From positions 1-31,063 of the forward strand of contig JBCCJA010000049.1 of assembly GCA_039045975.1 (NCBI GenBank): a DNA stretch of 31,063 nt, read 5' to 3'. The notes below the pieces were generated by a model, which was not told where the DNA came from, ran no database searches, and saw only the letters and a program-made list of their open reading frames with translations. Position numbers and translations under genes: made by a program. The DNA is from JBCCJA01 sp039045975. GTDB lineage: Bacteria; Planctomycetota; Planctomycetia; Planctomycetales; Planctomycetaceae. Below, piece after piece: positions 15,472-24,170 of the stretch (positions are counted from its first letter, which is position 1; every line of letters starts with the position of its first letter).

Positions 15472-15972
15472 TTACATCGCGAAACCGATCTCGACGCAGA
15501 ATTCGCCGATGTCGGAATCGAACATGACGCACAGCGGCGTCACGTTGGCGGGGTAATGCACCTTGTGGTCGGTGCCCGAGATGATGTTCGGGATGCTGAT
15601 CGACAGGTCGAGCTGCGCGAGCTTCGCCTTCGCGGACCCGGCGATCATGTTCGTCAGCTCGCCGACGGCGTCGCAGACTTCGTGATTGATCTCGGTCGCG
15701 GCCTGACCGGTGAGCCGTTCGAGCACGGCGATCGCGGCACTTTCGGAGATACTCAACACGAGGGTGCCGACGGCCCGGCCGGTGATGCCGATCGTCGCGC
15801 TGACGTGGAAGCTCGGCGCGGGGTTCTCTTTGACGACCAGCCCCGTCCTGTGAGGCGTGCAGTCGAGCATCATCTCGAACGTCTGCTTGGTCGCGACGAG
15901 CACCGGATTCAGGAACTCGGCGGTCGCGGCGGAGCGTTCGGTCACTCCGCCCGTGGGGGCTGCTGTCGACAT
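15472..15972 (-). CDS. cheX: CheX-type chemotaxis phosphatase
   Basis: A 166-residue CheC/CheX/FliY-family protein. After a short Ser/Thr/Ala-rich leader, the fold starts at FLNPVLVATKQTFEMML (about 20-36). The phosphatase helix DAVGELTNMIAGSAKAKL holds the catalytic pair Glu105 and Asn108 (ExxN), and the C-terminal strands include PLCVMFDSD. CheX proteins dephosphorylate CheY-P; many bacteria carry CheX-CheY pairs outside chemotaxis operons. One ExxN motif and about 150 residues fit CheX, which dimerises, rather than CheC, which has two motifs. It is the first gene of the apparent cheX-cheY-HDOD/GGDEF operon. The start is ATG 15972. Confidence 0.88.
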   Translation of the reverse strand: MSTAAPTGGVTERSAATAEFLNPVLVATKQTFEMMLDCTPHRTGLVVKENPAPSFHVSATIGITGRAVGTLVLSISESAAIAVLERLTGQAATEINHEVCDAVGELTNMIAGSAKAKLAQLDLSISIPNIISGTDHKVHYPANVTPLCVMFDSDIGEFCVEIGFAM

Positions 15973-16303
15973 GGGGGCGCCGCTCGGGGATTCGCGTTGA
16001 ACACGCGAGCCTAGGTCGCGGCCCGGGCCCCGAGCGCCGGCGGGCCTTCGTTCGGAGGAGCCGGGGGCGGAGATGACACGGTCGCCCGGCTCGAGACGAC
16101 CGGAACGGTTTTGAGGGCGGGAGCGGCCTTAGCACCCGGTCGGCAACCAAACGCGACCGCTTCGTCAGCCCGCTTATGCCGAATGAAGAGCCCGGCCCGA
16201 AATATTGTCAGCGTCGTTCCACGCCGATCGACGCGATCTCGGCTCCACGCTGTCTGCTTCGACAGAGGCGCCAGACGCCCGGGTCGTTTGACTCAAATGG
16301 GCC

Positions 16304-16318
16304 GCGGCAATTTGCCGC
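16304..16318. promoter_or_regulatory. 15-bp perfect palindrome (candidate operator)
   Basis: GCGGCAA-T-TTGCCGC: seven-base arms around one central base, in the divergent region. It could be a binding site for a dimeric regulator; the protein is unknown. Confidence 0.35.
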
Positions 16319-16454
16319 ACCCCAAGACTTCGGACATCGTTTTTTTGCGAAATTTGACCGGATTTGCGTCTTCCGACTCTCCGCGACTTCGTGCGGGAGC
16401 CGGATCGGCATAAGAAAACTGTCCCGGTCACCGGGCCAAGGCATTAACGAAAAT

Positions 16455-16472
16455 ATCAACTGATTTGTTGAT
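16455..16472. promoter_or_regulatory. ATCAAC-N6-GTTGAT inverted repeat (candidate operator)
   Basis: Perfect six-base arms 16455-16460 and 16467-16472 in an AT-rich part, about 230 bp before the LuxR-type gene. The spacing of an 18-bp dyad suits an HTH dimer such as the adjacent regulator, but this is speculation. Confidence 0.3.
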
Positions 16473-16699
16473 GAAATGCCGCTTCTGCGTCTTTGCACTC
16501 GTGTACTCGGACGGACGAGTCGCCGGAAAAAAACGCCGGCGAGATCGCAGCGAGTAGAGTCGAACGCCGTTTTACAAGTGCAATGTAAGTCGAAGACCTC
16601 GCATCACGCAGGAAAGAAAGGACCGCCGAAAGTCGATGTGTTTATGCGTTGGCCTTTTGAACACAATCTCCGGACACCGGGCCGAGTCGGGAGGTAGAC

Positions 16700-17359
16700 A
16701 TGATTTCGGGAGCCCCGATACGTGTTGTCGTTGCCGACTTCATGCGATTTTCGAGCGAGGCGATCTGCCGAGCCCTCAACGCAACAGAGGGTTACGACGC
16801 GACGCGTGCGTCGCACTCGGAAAACTTTTCGGAGCTGGTCGGCCGCGGCGACATCGACGTCGTCATGATCGCCGCTCTGCCGTCGAAAAGTGACCCGTTC
16901 GCCATGGCCCGGGAGGTCCGCCAGGCGTCGCCGTCCACCAAGGTTCTTTTCGTCGGGGCCGACCCGCCCGACATCTTGCTCGACGTCGCGATGGCCTGTA
17001 CGCCGGCCGGCTATCTCGTCGATGACGAGCCGCTCGGTGCGGTCGCGACCGCGATCCGGCGGGTGCACGCCGGGCAACAGTTTTTCTCCGACTCGATCGC
17101 CCGGCGGCTGGAACGGCATCCGATCTCGGGCGTCTGCCGCTCGAACGGTCTCGGCAAGATCTCGCGGCTGACCGACCGCCAACTGGAGGTGCTCCGGCTT
17201 CTCGCGGTCGGCCGGAGCGTTAAGGAAGTCGCCAGCGAGATGCGGCTGTCGGTCAAGAGTATCGACAGCCACAAGTACCGGATCATGAACAAGCTCGGCA
17301 TCCACGACCGGGTCGAACTCGCCCGCTTCGCGATCCGCGAAGGACTGGTGACGCCTTAG
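16700..17359 (+). CDS. NarL/LuxR-type regulator with degenerate receiver
   Basis: A 219-residue DNA-binding protein. Residues 5-125 have the receiver fold (IRVVVADFMRFSSEAI). However, the phospho-acceptor position after DIDVVMI is Ala58, with one residue missing before the Pro. The second N-terminal acidic residue is absent (VADF), and the conserved Lys is replaced in GYLVDDEP. It should not be regulated by ordinary phosphorylation. Residues about 150-215 are a LuxR HTH: LTDRQLEVLRLLAVGRSVKEV, then LSVKSIDSHKYRIMNKLGI. The start ATG 16700 has GGAGGT five bases upstream. No cognate kinase is adjacent. It probably works as a constitutive or ligand/protein-controlled regulator; the long upstream region and the cheX operon are possible targets. 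Confidence 0.88.
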   Translation: MISGAPIRVVVADFMRFSSEAICRALNATEGYDATRASHSENFSELVGRGDIDVVMIAALPSKSDPFAMAREVRQASPSTKVLFVGADPPDILLDVAMACTPAGYLVDDEPLGAVATAIRRVHAGQQFFSDSIARRLERHPISGVCRSNGLGKISRLTDRQLEVLRLLAVGRSVKEVASEMRLSVKSIDSHKYRIMNKLGIHDRVELARFAIREGLVTP

Positions 17360-17406
17360 CGTCGCGGTGCGTCAGGGGAGGAGCCGCGCGGGGGCTGTAT
17401 TCCCGC

Positions 17407-18108
17407 CTATTCGTCGTCCTCATCGTCAGGCTCTAACGCCTTCCTGAGGCCGACGGCGAGATCCATCTCCAGCCGTAGCAGCCTCTGCCAGCCGCCCCGG
17501 CTGAGGTGCATTTCGGAGTCGTCCTCGTGTGGGCGGACCTCGCGTGCCGACGCGATCAGGCGAGCCAACTGCTCGTGCACGTGGCCGAGCAGCTCGGAGA
17601 TCTCGACCGCCTGCAGCGTCGTCAGGCCGGCCGGGAGCGTGGCCCATGCCGGGTCGTACTGCTCGCCGGGGTCCGATTCGCCGTCTTCCGAGTCCTCGAA
17701 GCGGTCGGCGACGAGGGCCGAGTCGCCGTAGCCGGTCCCCGAATCGGAATTCCACGCCTCGGCCTGGCCCTGCAGGTCGACGCCCGACTCGGCCCCGGCG
17801 GCGGCGATCTCTTCCGGCGACCCGAACAGGAGGAGGCAACGGCCGATCGTGATCTGGTCGCCCGCACGCAACAGACGCACCTGCACCGGGCGGCCGTTGA
17901 CCCGCGTGCCGTTCGTGCTCCCCAGATCGGTCAGGATGATCCGCTCGCCGTTGGCCTGGAGTTTCGCGTGGAAACGGCTGACCCGGTCGTCGTTCAGGCG
18001 GACCGTGTTGTCCTCTTCTCGTCCGATCGAGACGGGCAGTGGCAACGCGCCGTAGACGCGGCCCCGTTCGAGGCCTTCGAGAACCTGGATCGTCACGCGG
18101 GAAGACAT
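17407..18108 (-). CDS. FHA-domain protein
   Basis: A 233-residue cytoplasmic protein. The N-terminal FHA domain (about 5-95) has the phosphothreonine-binding signature: SIGREEDNTVRL, VSRFHAKL, TDLGSTNGTRVNG. The rest is an acidic, low-complexity linker (about 105-150) followed by a helical segment (about 155-233) ending in an acidic DEDDE tail. FHA domains recruit Thr-phosphorylated partners of Ser/Thr kinases, which are abundant in planctomycetes; none is encoded nearby. The frame opens further upstream, but ATG 18108 sits immediately before the FHA fold. It is convergent with the LuxR-type gene and divergent from the MMPL gene. Confidence 0.88.
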   Translation of the reverse strand: MSSRVTIQVLEGLERGRVYGALPLPVSIGREEDNTVRLNDDRVSRFHAKLQANGERIILTDLGSTNGTRVNGRPVQVRLLRAGDQITIGRCLLLFGSPEEIAAAGAESGVDLQGQAEAWNSDSGTGYGDSALVADRFEDSEDGESDPGEQYDPAWATLPAGLTTLQAVEISELLGHVHEQLARLIASAREVRPHEDDSEMHLSRGGWQRLLRLEMDLAVGLRKALEPDDEDDE

Positions 18109-18317
18109 AGTCGGACGTGTGCTCGAAGGTCCGTCGCGGCTGACAGCCGTTCGCGAGCATGTCGCGTGTCGGACCACCGGTCAACGCGGTCTTTGCGGGT
18201 CGGCCTGCGGCCCGGCAGTGCCGATTGACGGGTTTTTACGGGACAGGTACGGTCCGAAGACGTACCGCGAGCCTCGGAGGCTCCGCGGGCGGGCCCCCGG
18301 TCTTTCTCGCCGGTCTC

Positions 18318-21080
18318 ATGGCGTTTCGTTTCCTCGGCCGGTTAGTGGCGCGGTCCTGGGCGGTGATCCCGCTCCTGTGGGTCGCCGCTTACGTCGCCCT
18401 CGACAACACCGCGCCGGCGTGGAACAGCGTCGTCCAAGACGGAGAGTTCGCGTATCTCCCGCCAGACGCGCCGAGCCTCGTCGGGGAGGGCGTGTTTCAG
18501 GAGTCGTTCACCCGCGACTTCCTCCGCAGCTCGATCGCGATCGTCGTCCGCCGGAAGCCGCGTGACGTCGACGGCGAAGTCCGAGGCCTGATCACCCCCG
18601 AGGAAGACCCCGAGCAGAACGACTACCGCTTTCTCGACGAGATCCTGATCCCGCGCGTCCGGGACCTGCTCGTCGAGAAAGGCTGGATGGCGGCCGACGC
18701 CGAAGGGTTCGTCGCTCCGGACGAGGGCGGCGACGCCGTCGCCGAGGCGGCCGTGCCGGAGGGCACACCGCCCCCTGCGAGCGAGGGTGTCGACGTCGGC
18801 CGGGTACACGAATTCATCCCGACGGACCGGGAGGGCAACATCGTCGGCGGCATGTCGACCTACGCCGACCCCGGCGTCGGCGACCTGCTCGTCTCGAACG
18901 ACGGCGCCGCCGTGCTGACGGTGCTCAACCTCGAGACCGAGTACCAGGAGTACGCCAACAAGCCGGTCGTGCTCGAACTGGCGCGACTGATCGACCCGGA
19001 AGACGGCACGCTCCGTAAGGAGAAGCTGATCCCGCCCGGCATCGACCTGTATCTGTCTGGCTCGGCGGTTATTGGCAACGACCTGCGTCAGGGCCGGGAC
19101 GATTCGGGCAAGTCGATCGACTGGTACAGCGCGTTGCTCGTCGTCGTGCTGTTGGTCGCGATCTACCGGGCCCCGCTGCTGGCGGTGATCCCGCTCGTGA
19201 CGGTCTTCGTCTCCGTGCGGTGTTCGATCTGGCTGCTGTCGTTCGCGGCCGACGCGGGCTGGATCGCGCTGTTCAGCAGCTCGAAGACCTACATCACCGT
19301 CGTCTCGTACGGGGCCGGGATCGACTACTGCATGTTCCTGATGTCGCGGTACCGCGAGGAACTGCACAAGGGGCACGGCTACAGCGAGTCGATCGCGCGG
19401 TCGATCGGCAGCGTCGGCCCGGCGTTGGCGGCGTCGGCGGGCACGACGATGGTCGGCCTCGGGATGATGATCTTCGCCGAGTTCGGCAAGTTCCGGCAGG
19501 CCGGCATCGGGATGTCGTTCTCGCTGTTCGTCGTCGTGATCAGTTCGCTGACGTTCGCGCCCGCCCTGCTCCGCATCTTCGGCAAGTACGCCTTCTGGCC
19601 GCAGATCCCGAACGAGACGATCGACCCCGGCGGCCTGATGCGGCCGGTGACGCTGTTCTCACGGCTGAAGTCGCTGACGGCGGGGCTGTCGGACTTCTGG
19701 CCGCGGACGGCCGAATCGCTGAAAGCGGCCCCGGGCCGGTGGCTGGCGGCGACACTCGTCGCGATGGCGCCGTTCGCCGTCGCGGGAGTCCTGTGGCAGA
19801 ACTGGCTCACGTACGGACTGCTTTCGGAACTGTCGAAAGACAAGTTATCGGTCCGCGGGGCGACCGCGGTCCGCGAGCATTTCCCGGGCGGATACGCGGC
19901 ACCGGTGACCGCCTTGATTTCGGTCGATGCGTCGTCACAGGTCGACTTCCGCGACCGCGTCAGCAACTTCGGTGCGAACCGGATCGCCGAGCTCACGACG
20001 GCCATCTGGCAGGAGAAAGACGACCTCGGGCTGGCCGACATCCGCAGCGTCTCCGCGCCGCTGGGTGTCGTCCGGCTCGACGGCCTCGGGCCGGTCGCGC
20101 GACGCATCGCGATCCGGCGGGCGATCAAATATTCCGACCTCTATGTCAGCGACGCGGTCGCCGAAGACGGCGGCCCGCTGCCTGCCGATGTTTCCAAAGA
20201 CGATGACGCGGCACGGTCGCTCGTGACTCGTCTCGATCTGATCTACGAAGACGGCCCGTTCGAACCGTCGAGCATCGCCGGCCTCGACGCACTCCGCGAA
20301 CGGCTCGACGCGAACATGCCGGCCGAACTGCGCGAGGCCGGCGCCGAGGTCCACCTGATCGGCCCGACCGCCAGTATTCGCGACCTGCAAACCGTCACCG
20401 GCCGCGACCAGATCACGATCGATGTGCTCGTGCTGCTCGGCGTCTTCGCGGTGCTCGTGTTGCTGTTGAGAAATCTGCCGATCGCAACCTATCTGATCGT
20501 GACCGTCTTCTTCAGCTTCCTCGTGACGCTCGGCGTGACGTATTGCGTCTTCGCGATCCTGCCGCAGACCGGGCTGACGACCGCCACCGAGTTCCCCGGG
20601 CTCGACTGGAAGGTGCCGATCTTCCTATTCACGATCCTCGTCGCGGTCGGCGAAGATTATAATATTTATCTCGTGACGCGGATCGCCGAGGAACAGCGTC
20701 GCCGCGGGCTCGTCGACGGGATCACGTCGGGGCTGGCGAAGACCGGCGGGATTATTTCCGGCTGCGGCATGATCATGGCCGGGACGTTCAGCGCCCTGAT
20801 GACCGGCGAGCTGACCGGCATGATCCAGCTCGGCTTCGCGTTAACCTTCGGCGTGCTGCTCGACACGTTCGTCGTGCGGCCGATCCTCGTGCCGGCTTAT
20901 CTGTTCATGCTCTACGAAGGCCGCTTCGGGCCGCTCGGTAAATTCCTTGGCGGGAACGGCCCGGTCGCGCCGGCCGAGCACGACCCTTACGCCGATGATC
21001 CGCCTGCGGACACCGAGACGTTCCGGCCCGCGGGCGACGCCGACCCGCCGTCGAACACTGCCGTCGCGGCCCGCGGCTGA
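18318..21080 (+). CDS. MMPL-family RND transporter
   Basis: A 920-residue inner-membrane exporter of the RND superfamily, MmpL/HpnN-like branch. One N-terminal helix (SWAVIPLLWVAAYVAL) is followed by a large periplasmic loop (about 35-265), a five-helix bundle, a second loop (about 510-690) and a second helix bundle. Each bundle contains the paired Asp-Tyr of the proton pathway: GAGIDYCMFLMSRYREE (Asp336) and VGEDYNIYLVTRI (Asp780). The C-terminal tail (about 875-920) is polar and Pro/Asp-rich. Such proteins export lipids, hopanoids or hydrophobic compounds using proton motive force; the substrate is unknown here. The upstream open frame is Arg/Gly-rich, so ATG 18318 is preferred. No adaptor or outer-membrane gene is adjacent. 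Confidence 0.92.
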   Translation: MAFRFLGRLVARSWAVIPLLWVAAYVALDNTAPAWNSVVQDGEFAYLPPDAPSLVGEGVFQESFTRDFLRSSIAIVVRRKPRDVDGEVRGLITPEEDPEQNDYRFLDEILIPRVRDLLVEKGWMAADAEGFVAPDEGGDAVAEAAVPEGTPPPASEGVDVGRVHEFIPTDREGNIVGGMSTYADPGVGDLLVSNDGAAVLTVLNLETEYQEYANKPVVLELARLIDPEDGTLRKEKLIPPGIDLYLSGSAVIGNDLRQGRDDSGKSIDWYSALLVVVLLVAIYRAPLLAVIPLVTVFVSVRCSIWLLSFAADAGWIALFSSSKTYITVVSYGAGIDYCMFLMSRYREELHKGHGYSESIARSIGSVGPALAASAGTTMVGLGMMIFAEFGKFRQAGIGMSFSLFVVVISSLTFAPALLRIFGKYAFWPQIPNETIDPGGLMRPVTLFSRLKSLTAGLSDFWPRTAESLKAAPGRWLAATLVAMAPFAVAGVLWQNWLTYGLLSELSKDKLSVRGATAVREHFPGGYAAPVTALISVDASSQVDFRDRVSNFGANRIAELTTAIWQEKDDLGLADIRSVSAPLGVVRLDGLGPVARRIAIRRAIKYSDLYVSDAVAEDGGPLPADVSKDDDAARSLVTRLDLIYEDGPFEPSSIAGLDALRERLDANMPAELREAGAEVHLIGPTASIRDLQTVTGRDQITIDVLVLLGVFAVLVLLLRNLPIATYLIVTVFFSFLVTLGVTYCVFAILPQTGLTTATEFPGLDWKVPIFLFTILVAVGEDYNIYLVTRIAEEQRRRGLVDGITSGLAKTGGIISGCGMIMAGTFSALMTGELTGMIQLGFALTFGVLLDTFVVRPILVPAYLFMLYEGRFGPLGKFLGGNGPVAPAEHDPYADDPPADTETFRPAGDADPPSNTAVAARG

Positions 21081-21087
21081 CCGCTCG

Positions 21088-22173
21088 TCACCGGTCCCGT
21101 TTCAGCCGGTCGATAAATTTTAAGTAGTCGGCCTCGAACCGCTTCGTGTCGCGGCCGAACGCGTCGGTGAAGTCTTTCTCGCGAGCATCAGCCGTATATT
21201 TTATGGCCGTGTCACGCGTCGCGACCTTCTGAATATATCGCGCGTACGCGACCGACTTCTTTTCGAGCAAATAGAAGTTGAGACCCCACGCTTCGGCGTA
21301 CGCGTCGAGCGTGTGCGTATTAAAGCGGTCGTCGCCCCGCACGAGGTCGAGGTGAGCGCCGGGCCGACGCGAAGCCGTCGTGTCGAACCGGGCCAGGCGT
21401 TCGAAGTTCACACGGTCGCCCGCCCGCGCCGAGGGCTGCCGCGTCCGCACGCCGGGCGATTCGAAGATCATCGCGAGGCCTTCGACGACCCACTTCGGGT
21501 TCTCGCCCAGCCGGGCGTGCAGCCCGGTATTGAACCCGAGTTGATGCACCGCCTCGTGGATCAGCGTGTCACGCGTCCGGGTCTCGTCGACGCCGCCGCG
21601 GCGGTCGGGCTGTTCATACAACGCGACCCGGTTCGTCAGCGGCAGGTAGTAGCCCATCAGCGTCGGCGACGTGCTGCCCGTGTCGCCGACCGAGTACTCG
21701 TCGAACTCGGCACGCGTCGGAAATACAACCATCGGCATCGCCCGCTCCGGCGCGTGCAGCCGCACGCCGCGGATGCGGAAGAACCGCTCGAACGACGCGT
21801 AGACCTCGTCGAGCAGTCGTATATAAGCCTTCGTGCGTCCGGCCGGCCCGCAGACGACGAAGTGCCGCGACGCGGTCACCTCCCGTTCGCGGCCGAACTC
21901 GCGGACGAGGGCGTCTTTGAATTCGATCCGCGTGTAGGGCCGGTACGATGAAACCTTCCGATAAGCGGTGACCGCCGGCGTCGGCACCCAGTCGAACCCG
22001 CCCGCCCGGTCTTCCAGTAAGATGTAGTCCCGTCCCTTGGAGAGAACCCGGCCCTCGTGGACCTGTCCCCCCGTCCGCAACTCGACGAGCCGGTCACCGC
22101 CCGCGGCGGTCGCGGCGGTCAACACGATCGAGGCCGCGGCGACGGCCGTCGCGAATGCCAGATGCGGTCCCAT
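21088..22173 (-). CDS. Secreted DUF1570-type metalloprotease-like protein
   Basis: A 361-residue protein with a signal peptide (about 1-25, FATAVAAASIVLTAATAAGG). Residues 28-75 look like a small SH3-like module (ELRTGGQVHEGRVLSKG). The main domain carries HEAVH at 206-210 and, 20 residues later, WVVEGLAMIFE with Glu231; HExxH plus a downstream Glu is the gluzincin zinc-ligand arrangement. This is the pattern of DUF1570 proteins common in planctomycetes. The region PMVVFPTRAEFDEY is also typical. Protease activity is inferred, not proven. The stop lies only 7 bp from the stop of the convergent MMPL gene. The start is ATG 22173, with 277 bp to the divergent thioredoxin gene. Confidence 0.8.
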   Translation of the reverse strand: MGPHLAFATAVAAASIVLTAATAAGGDRLVELRTGGQVHEGRVLSKGRDYILLEDRAGGFDWVPTPAVTAYRKVSSYRPYTRIEFKDALVREFGREREVTASRHFVVCGPAGRTKAYIRLLDEVYASFERFFRIRGVRLHAPERAMPMVVFPTRAEFDEYSVGDTGSTSPTLMGYYLPLTNRVALYEQPDRRGGVDETRTRDTLIHEAVHQLGFNTGLHARLGENPKWVVEGLAMIFESPGVRTRQPSARAGDRVNFERLARFDTTASRRPGAHLDLVRGDDRFNTHTLDAYAEAWGLNFYLLEKKSVAYARYIQKVATRDTAIKYTADAREKDFTDAFGRDTKRFEADYLKFIDRLKRDR

Positions 22174-22450
22174 CGCCCCCGCCCACGCAAAGAGAGTGCA
22201 CCCAACGCTATGTCACCCCCGTCGACCGCGCGGCGGGACGCACGACACGCCCGCCGTGCCTGTGTTCCGCTTGTCGCGGTGATAGCGGTCGTAACGTCGG
22301 CCGCGGCGGCCATGGCAGCGTAAGTGCGAGATGACCGCTGCCGCGCTGAGGCTCACCGCCGCGGTGCCAGAGCGACTGACGCCTGTCTCGGGCCCGACCC
22401 GTCGCGTACGATCCCGCCACCGAATATCAGGTACCGAGCGGAGTGACGTG

Positions 22451-23821
22451 ATGAAGGCAGACGGGCGCGCGGTGATGCGGTCGATGGCATCCGGCCTGTT
22501 GGCGATCGCCGGCCTCGCGGCGACATCAGCAGAGGCCGCCGACGTCGGCCCGCCGCCCGTCCCGCTCGCCGAGCCGGCCCTGTCGATCGGCGACCCGGCC
22601 CCCGCCCTCAGCGTCTCGGGCTGGGTCACGCGGCGGGATGCCTCCGAAGACGCCGTCGCCGCCTTCGAGCCTGGCGAGGTCTACGTCGTCGAGTTCTGGG
22701 CCACCTGGTGCCCGCCGTGCGTGGCGAACATCCCGCACCTCGGCGAACTGGCCGACGAATTCGACGGGCGTGTCCGCGTCGTGTCGGTCTCGTCCGAAGC
22801 GCGAGACACGGTCGAACGCTTCCTCGACGGCGGAACCGGCGGGGCGTCGTCGGACGACGACGGCTTCGACTTCGGTACCGACGAAGCCGCTAAAGACGTT
22901 GAAGAAGCCGAAGCAGCTGACCCGACGTATCGCGAGCTCGCGTCGCGGTACGACGTCGCCGTCGACCGCGACGGGCTGACCAACGACGCGTACATGGCGG
23001 CGTCGATGTCGCGCGGCATCCCGAACGCGTTCGTCGTCGGCCGCGACGGGCTCGTCGAATGGGTCGGCCACCCGGCGCGACTCGACGCGGTGCTCGCCGC
23101 GGTCGTCGCCGGGACGTGGGACCGGGCCGCCTTCGCGGAGGAATTCCGCGCCGAGAAGCTCGATGCGATCGTCGAGGCCACTTTCGAACAACTCCGCAGC
23201 GACGGACGCGACGACGACGCGGTCGCGCTCGCCGATTGGCAGGTCGCCTCGGCCGAAGGCGAAGACCGGCTCGACGCGATTCTCAAGAAAGTGAATCTGT
23301 TGCTGCAGCTGGAGCGGGGCGACGAGGCCGTCGCGACGACCGAGACGCTCGTCGCCGACGCCGGGGACGACGCGGCCGCGGCCTGGCGTGCCGGCGCGAT
23401 CCGCATGCAGGTGCTCATGCAGCTTGACCGCTTCGGCTCCGCGATCGCGGCCGCCGGCAGTCTCAGCGAAGACGTCGCCGAGTTTCAGTCCGTGCCGATG
23501 ATGCAGAACTTCATCCGCTACCGCCTGTGGGCCGACCTGCTACGCAGCCGCCTCGCGGCGGCGAACCTCCGCGAATCGGCGCGGGCCGACGCCGGCAAAG
23601 ACGTCGCCGCCGCCCTCGACGCGATCGCCGCCCTGGAGGGCCTGCCGACCCAGTTCTTCGTTCAGGCCGCCCAAACTCTCGACCGGGGCTGGGACGAGAC
23701 CTTCGACGGGGCCGATCTCGTCACCGCCGCGGCGAAACGGCTGCGGGCCGCGATCCCGGACGACGACGCCTCCAGCCTCGAAGCGTTCGATGAAGCGGCC
23801 GCCCGGGCGATCGCCCCGTAG
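22451..23821 (+). CDS. Exported thioredoxin-fold protein (TlpA-like) with C-terminal helical domain
   Basis: A 456-residue protein. A signal peptide (about 9-30, ending ATSAEAAD) leads to a TlpA/ResA-like redoxin domain (about 45-245) with VVEFWATWCPPCVANIPHL; the redox pair is Cys87-Cys90. An acidic insertion rich in Asp, Glu and Gly (about 130-160) splits the domain before the SRGIPNAFVVGRDG strand that holds the cis-Pro. The remaining 200 residues are Ala/Asp/Glu-rich helices resembling TPR-like repeats. Probable role: thiol-disulfide exchange outside the cytoplasm. GGAG seven bases before ATG 22451 supports this start over the longer reading. It is divergent from the DUF1570 gene. Confidence 0.85.
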   Translation: MKADGRAVMRSMASGLLAIAGLAATSAEAADVGPPPVPLAEPALSIGDPAPALSVSGWVTRRDASEDAVAAFEPGEVYVVEFWATWCPPCVANIPHLGELADEFDGRVRVVSVSSEARDTVERFLDGGTGGASSDDDGFDFGTDEAAKDVEEAEAADPTYRELASRYDVAVDRDGLTNDAYMAASMSRGIPNAFVVGRDGLVEWVGHPARLDAVLAAVVAGTWDRAAFAEEFRAEKLDAIVEATFEQLRSDGRDDDAVALADWQVASAEGEDRLDAILKKVNLLLQLERGDEAVATTETLVADAGDDAAAAWRAGAIRMQVLMQLDRFGSAIAAAGSLSEDVAEFQSVPMMQNFIRYRLWADLLRSRLAAANLRESARADAGKDVAAALDAIAALEGLPTQFFVQAAQTLDRGWDETFDGADLVTAAAKRLRAAIPDDDASSLEAFDEAAARAIAP

Positions 23822-24170
23822 GCCGAGACGTCGTTCGGCGGCATCAGGGAAACACGGCCGCGGTCTAAAATCCTGTAATGATGGTCTTTACCCATCCGGA
23901 AGAAATTTAGGTTCTGCCCGAGAAGTAACTGCGATCTGTAGGGCAGGCCCCCGCCTGCCGCATTTCGAACGTAGGTGATGTTCGAGATCACCAGAAATTC
24001 GGCAGGCAGGGGCCTGCCCTACGACTTTGCCGATACGGCTTAGTCCGGCCTTACTCCGAACATCTTTAATAGCTCCTCTCCCGAGTGAGAGTATCACGTC
24101 GGGTCGCGGCAGTCGGGGACTGAACCACATCCGGTCTGAGCACTCGGCCGGACCGAGCCTCTAAAAATCC
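23822..24170. other. Intergenic region between thioredoxin-fold and NicO genes
   Basis: About 350 bp between convergent genes, with lower GC at both ends. The only structure I see is the large inverted repeat at 23938-24022, listed separately. No convincing coding frame. Confidence 0.6.
23938..24022. repeat. REP/BIME-like inverted repeat
   Basis: Arms 23938-23966 and 23994-24022 (29 bases each, two mismatches) surround a 27-base spacer. Each arm is itself a hairpin: GGCAGGC, four bases, GCCTGCC. Two inverted copies of a short palindromic unit around a spacer is the organisation of REP doublets (BIMEs). It lies between convergent genes and may also stop transcription. Confidence 0.85.

Larger units (their letters stand above)
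15973..16699. other. Long divergent intergenic region between cheX and the LuxR-type gene
   Basis: About 730 bp with lower GC (notably 16310-16660), runs such as TTTTTTT near 16339 and A-runs near 16529. Short open frames on both strands have no family signature and poor codon character, so I treat the region as regulatory. It holds two clear dyads, listed separately, and the GGAGGT ribosome site at 16689-16694 five bases before the downstream ATG. Confidence 0.6.

Noticed and set aside
16111..16697. Several 70-100 codon frames between cheX and the LuxR-type gene
   Set aside because: Overlapping each other on both strands, weak codon character, no family features, no good ribosome sites.
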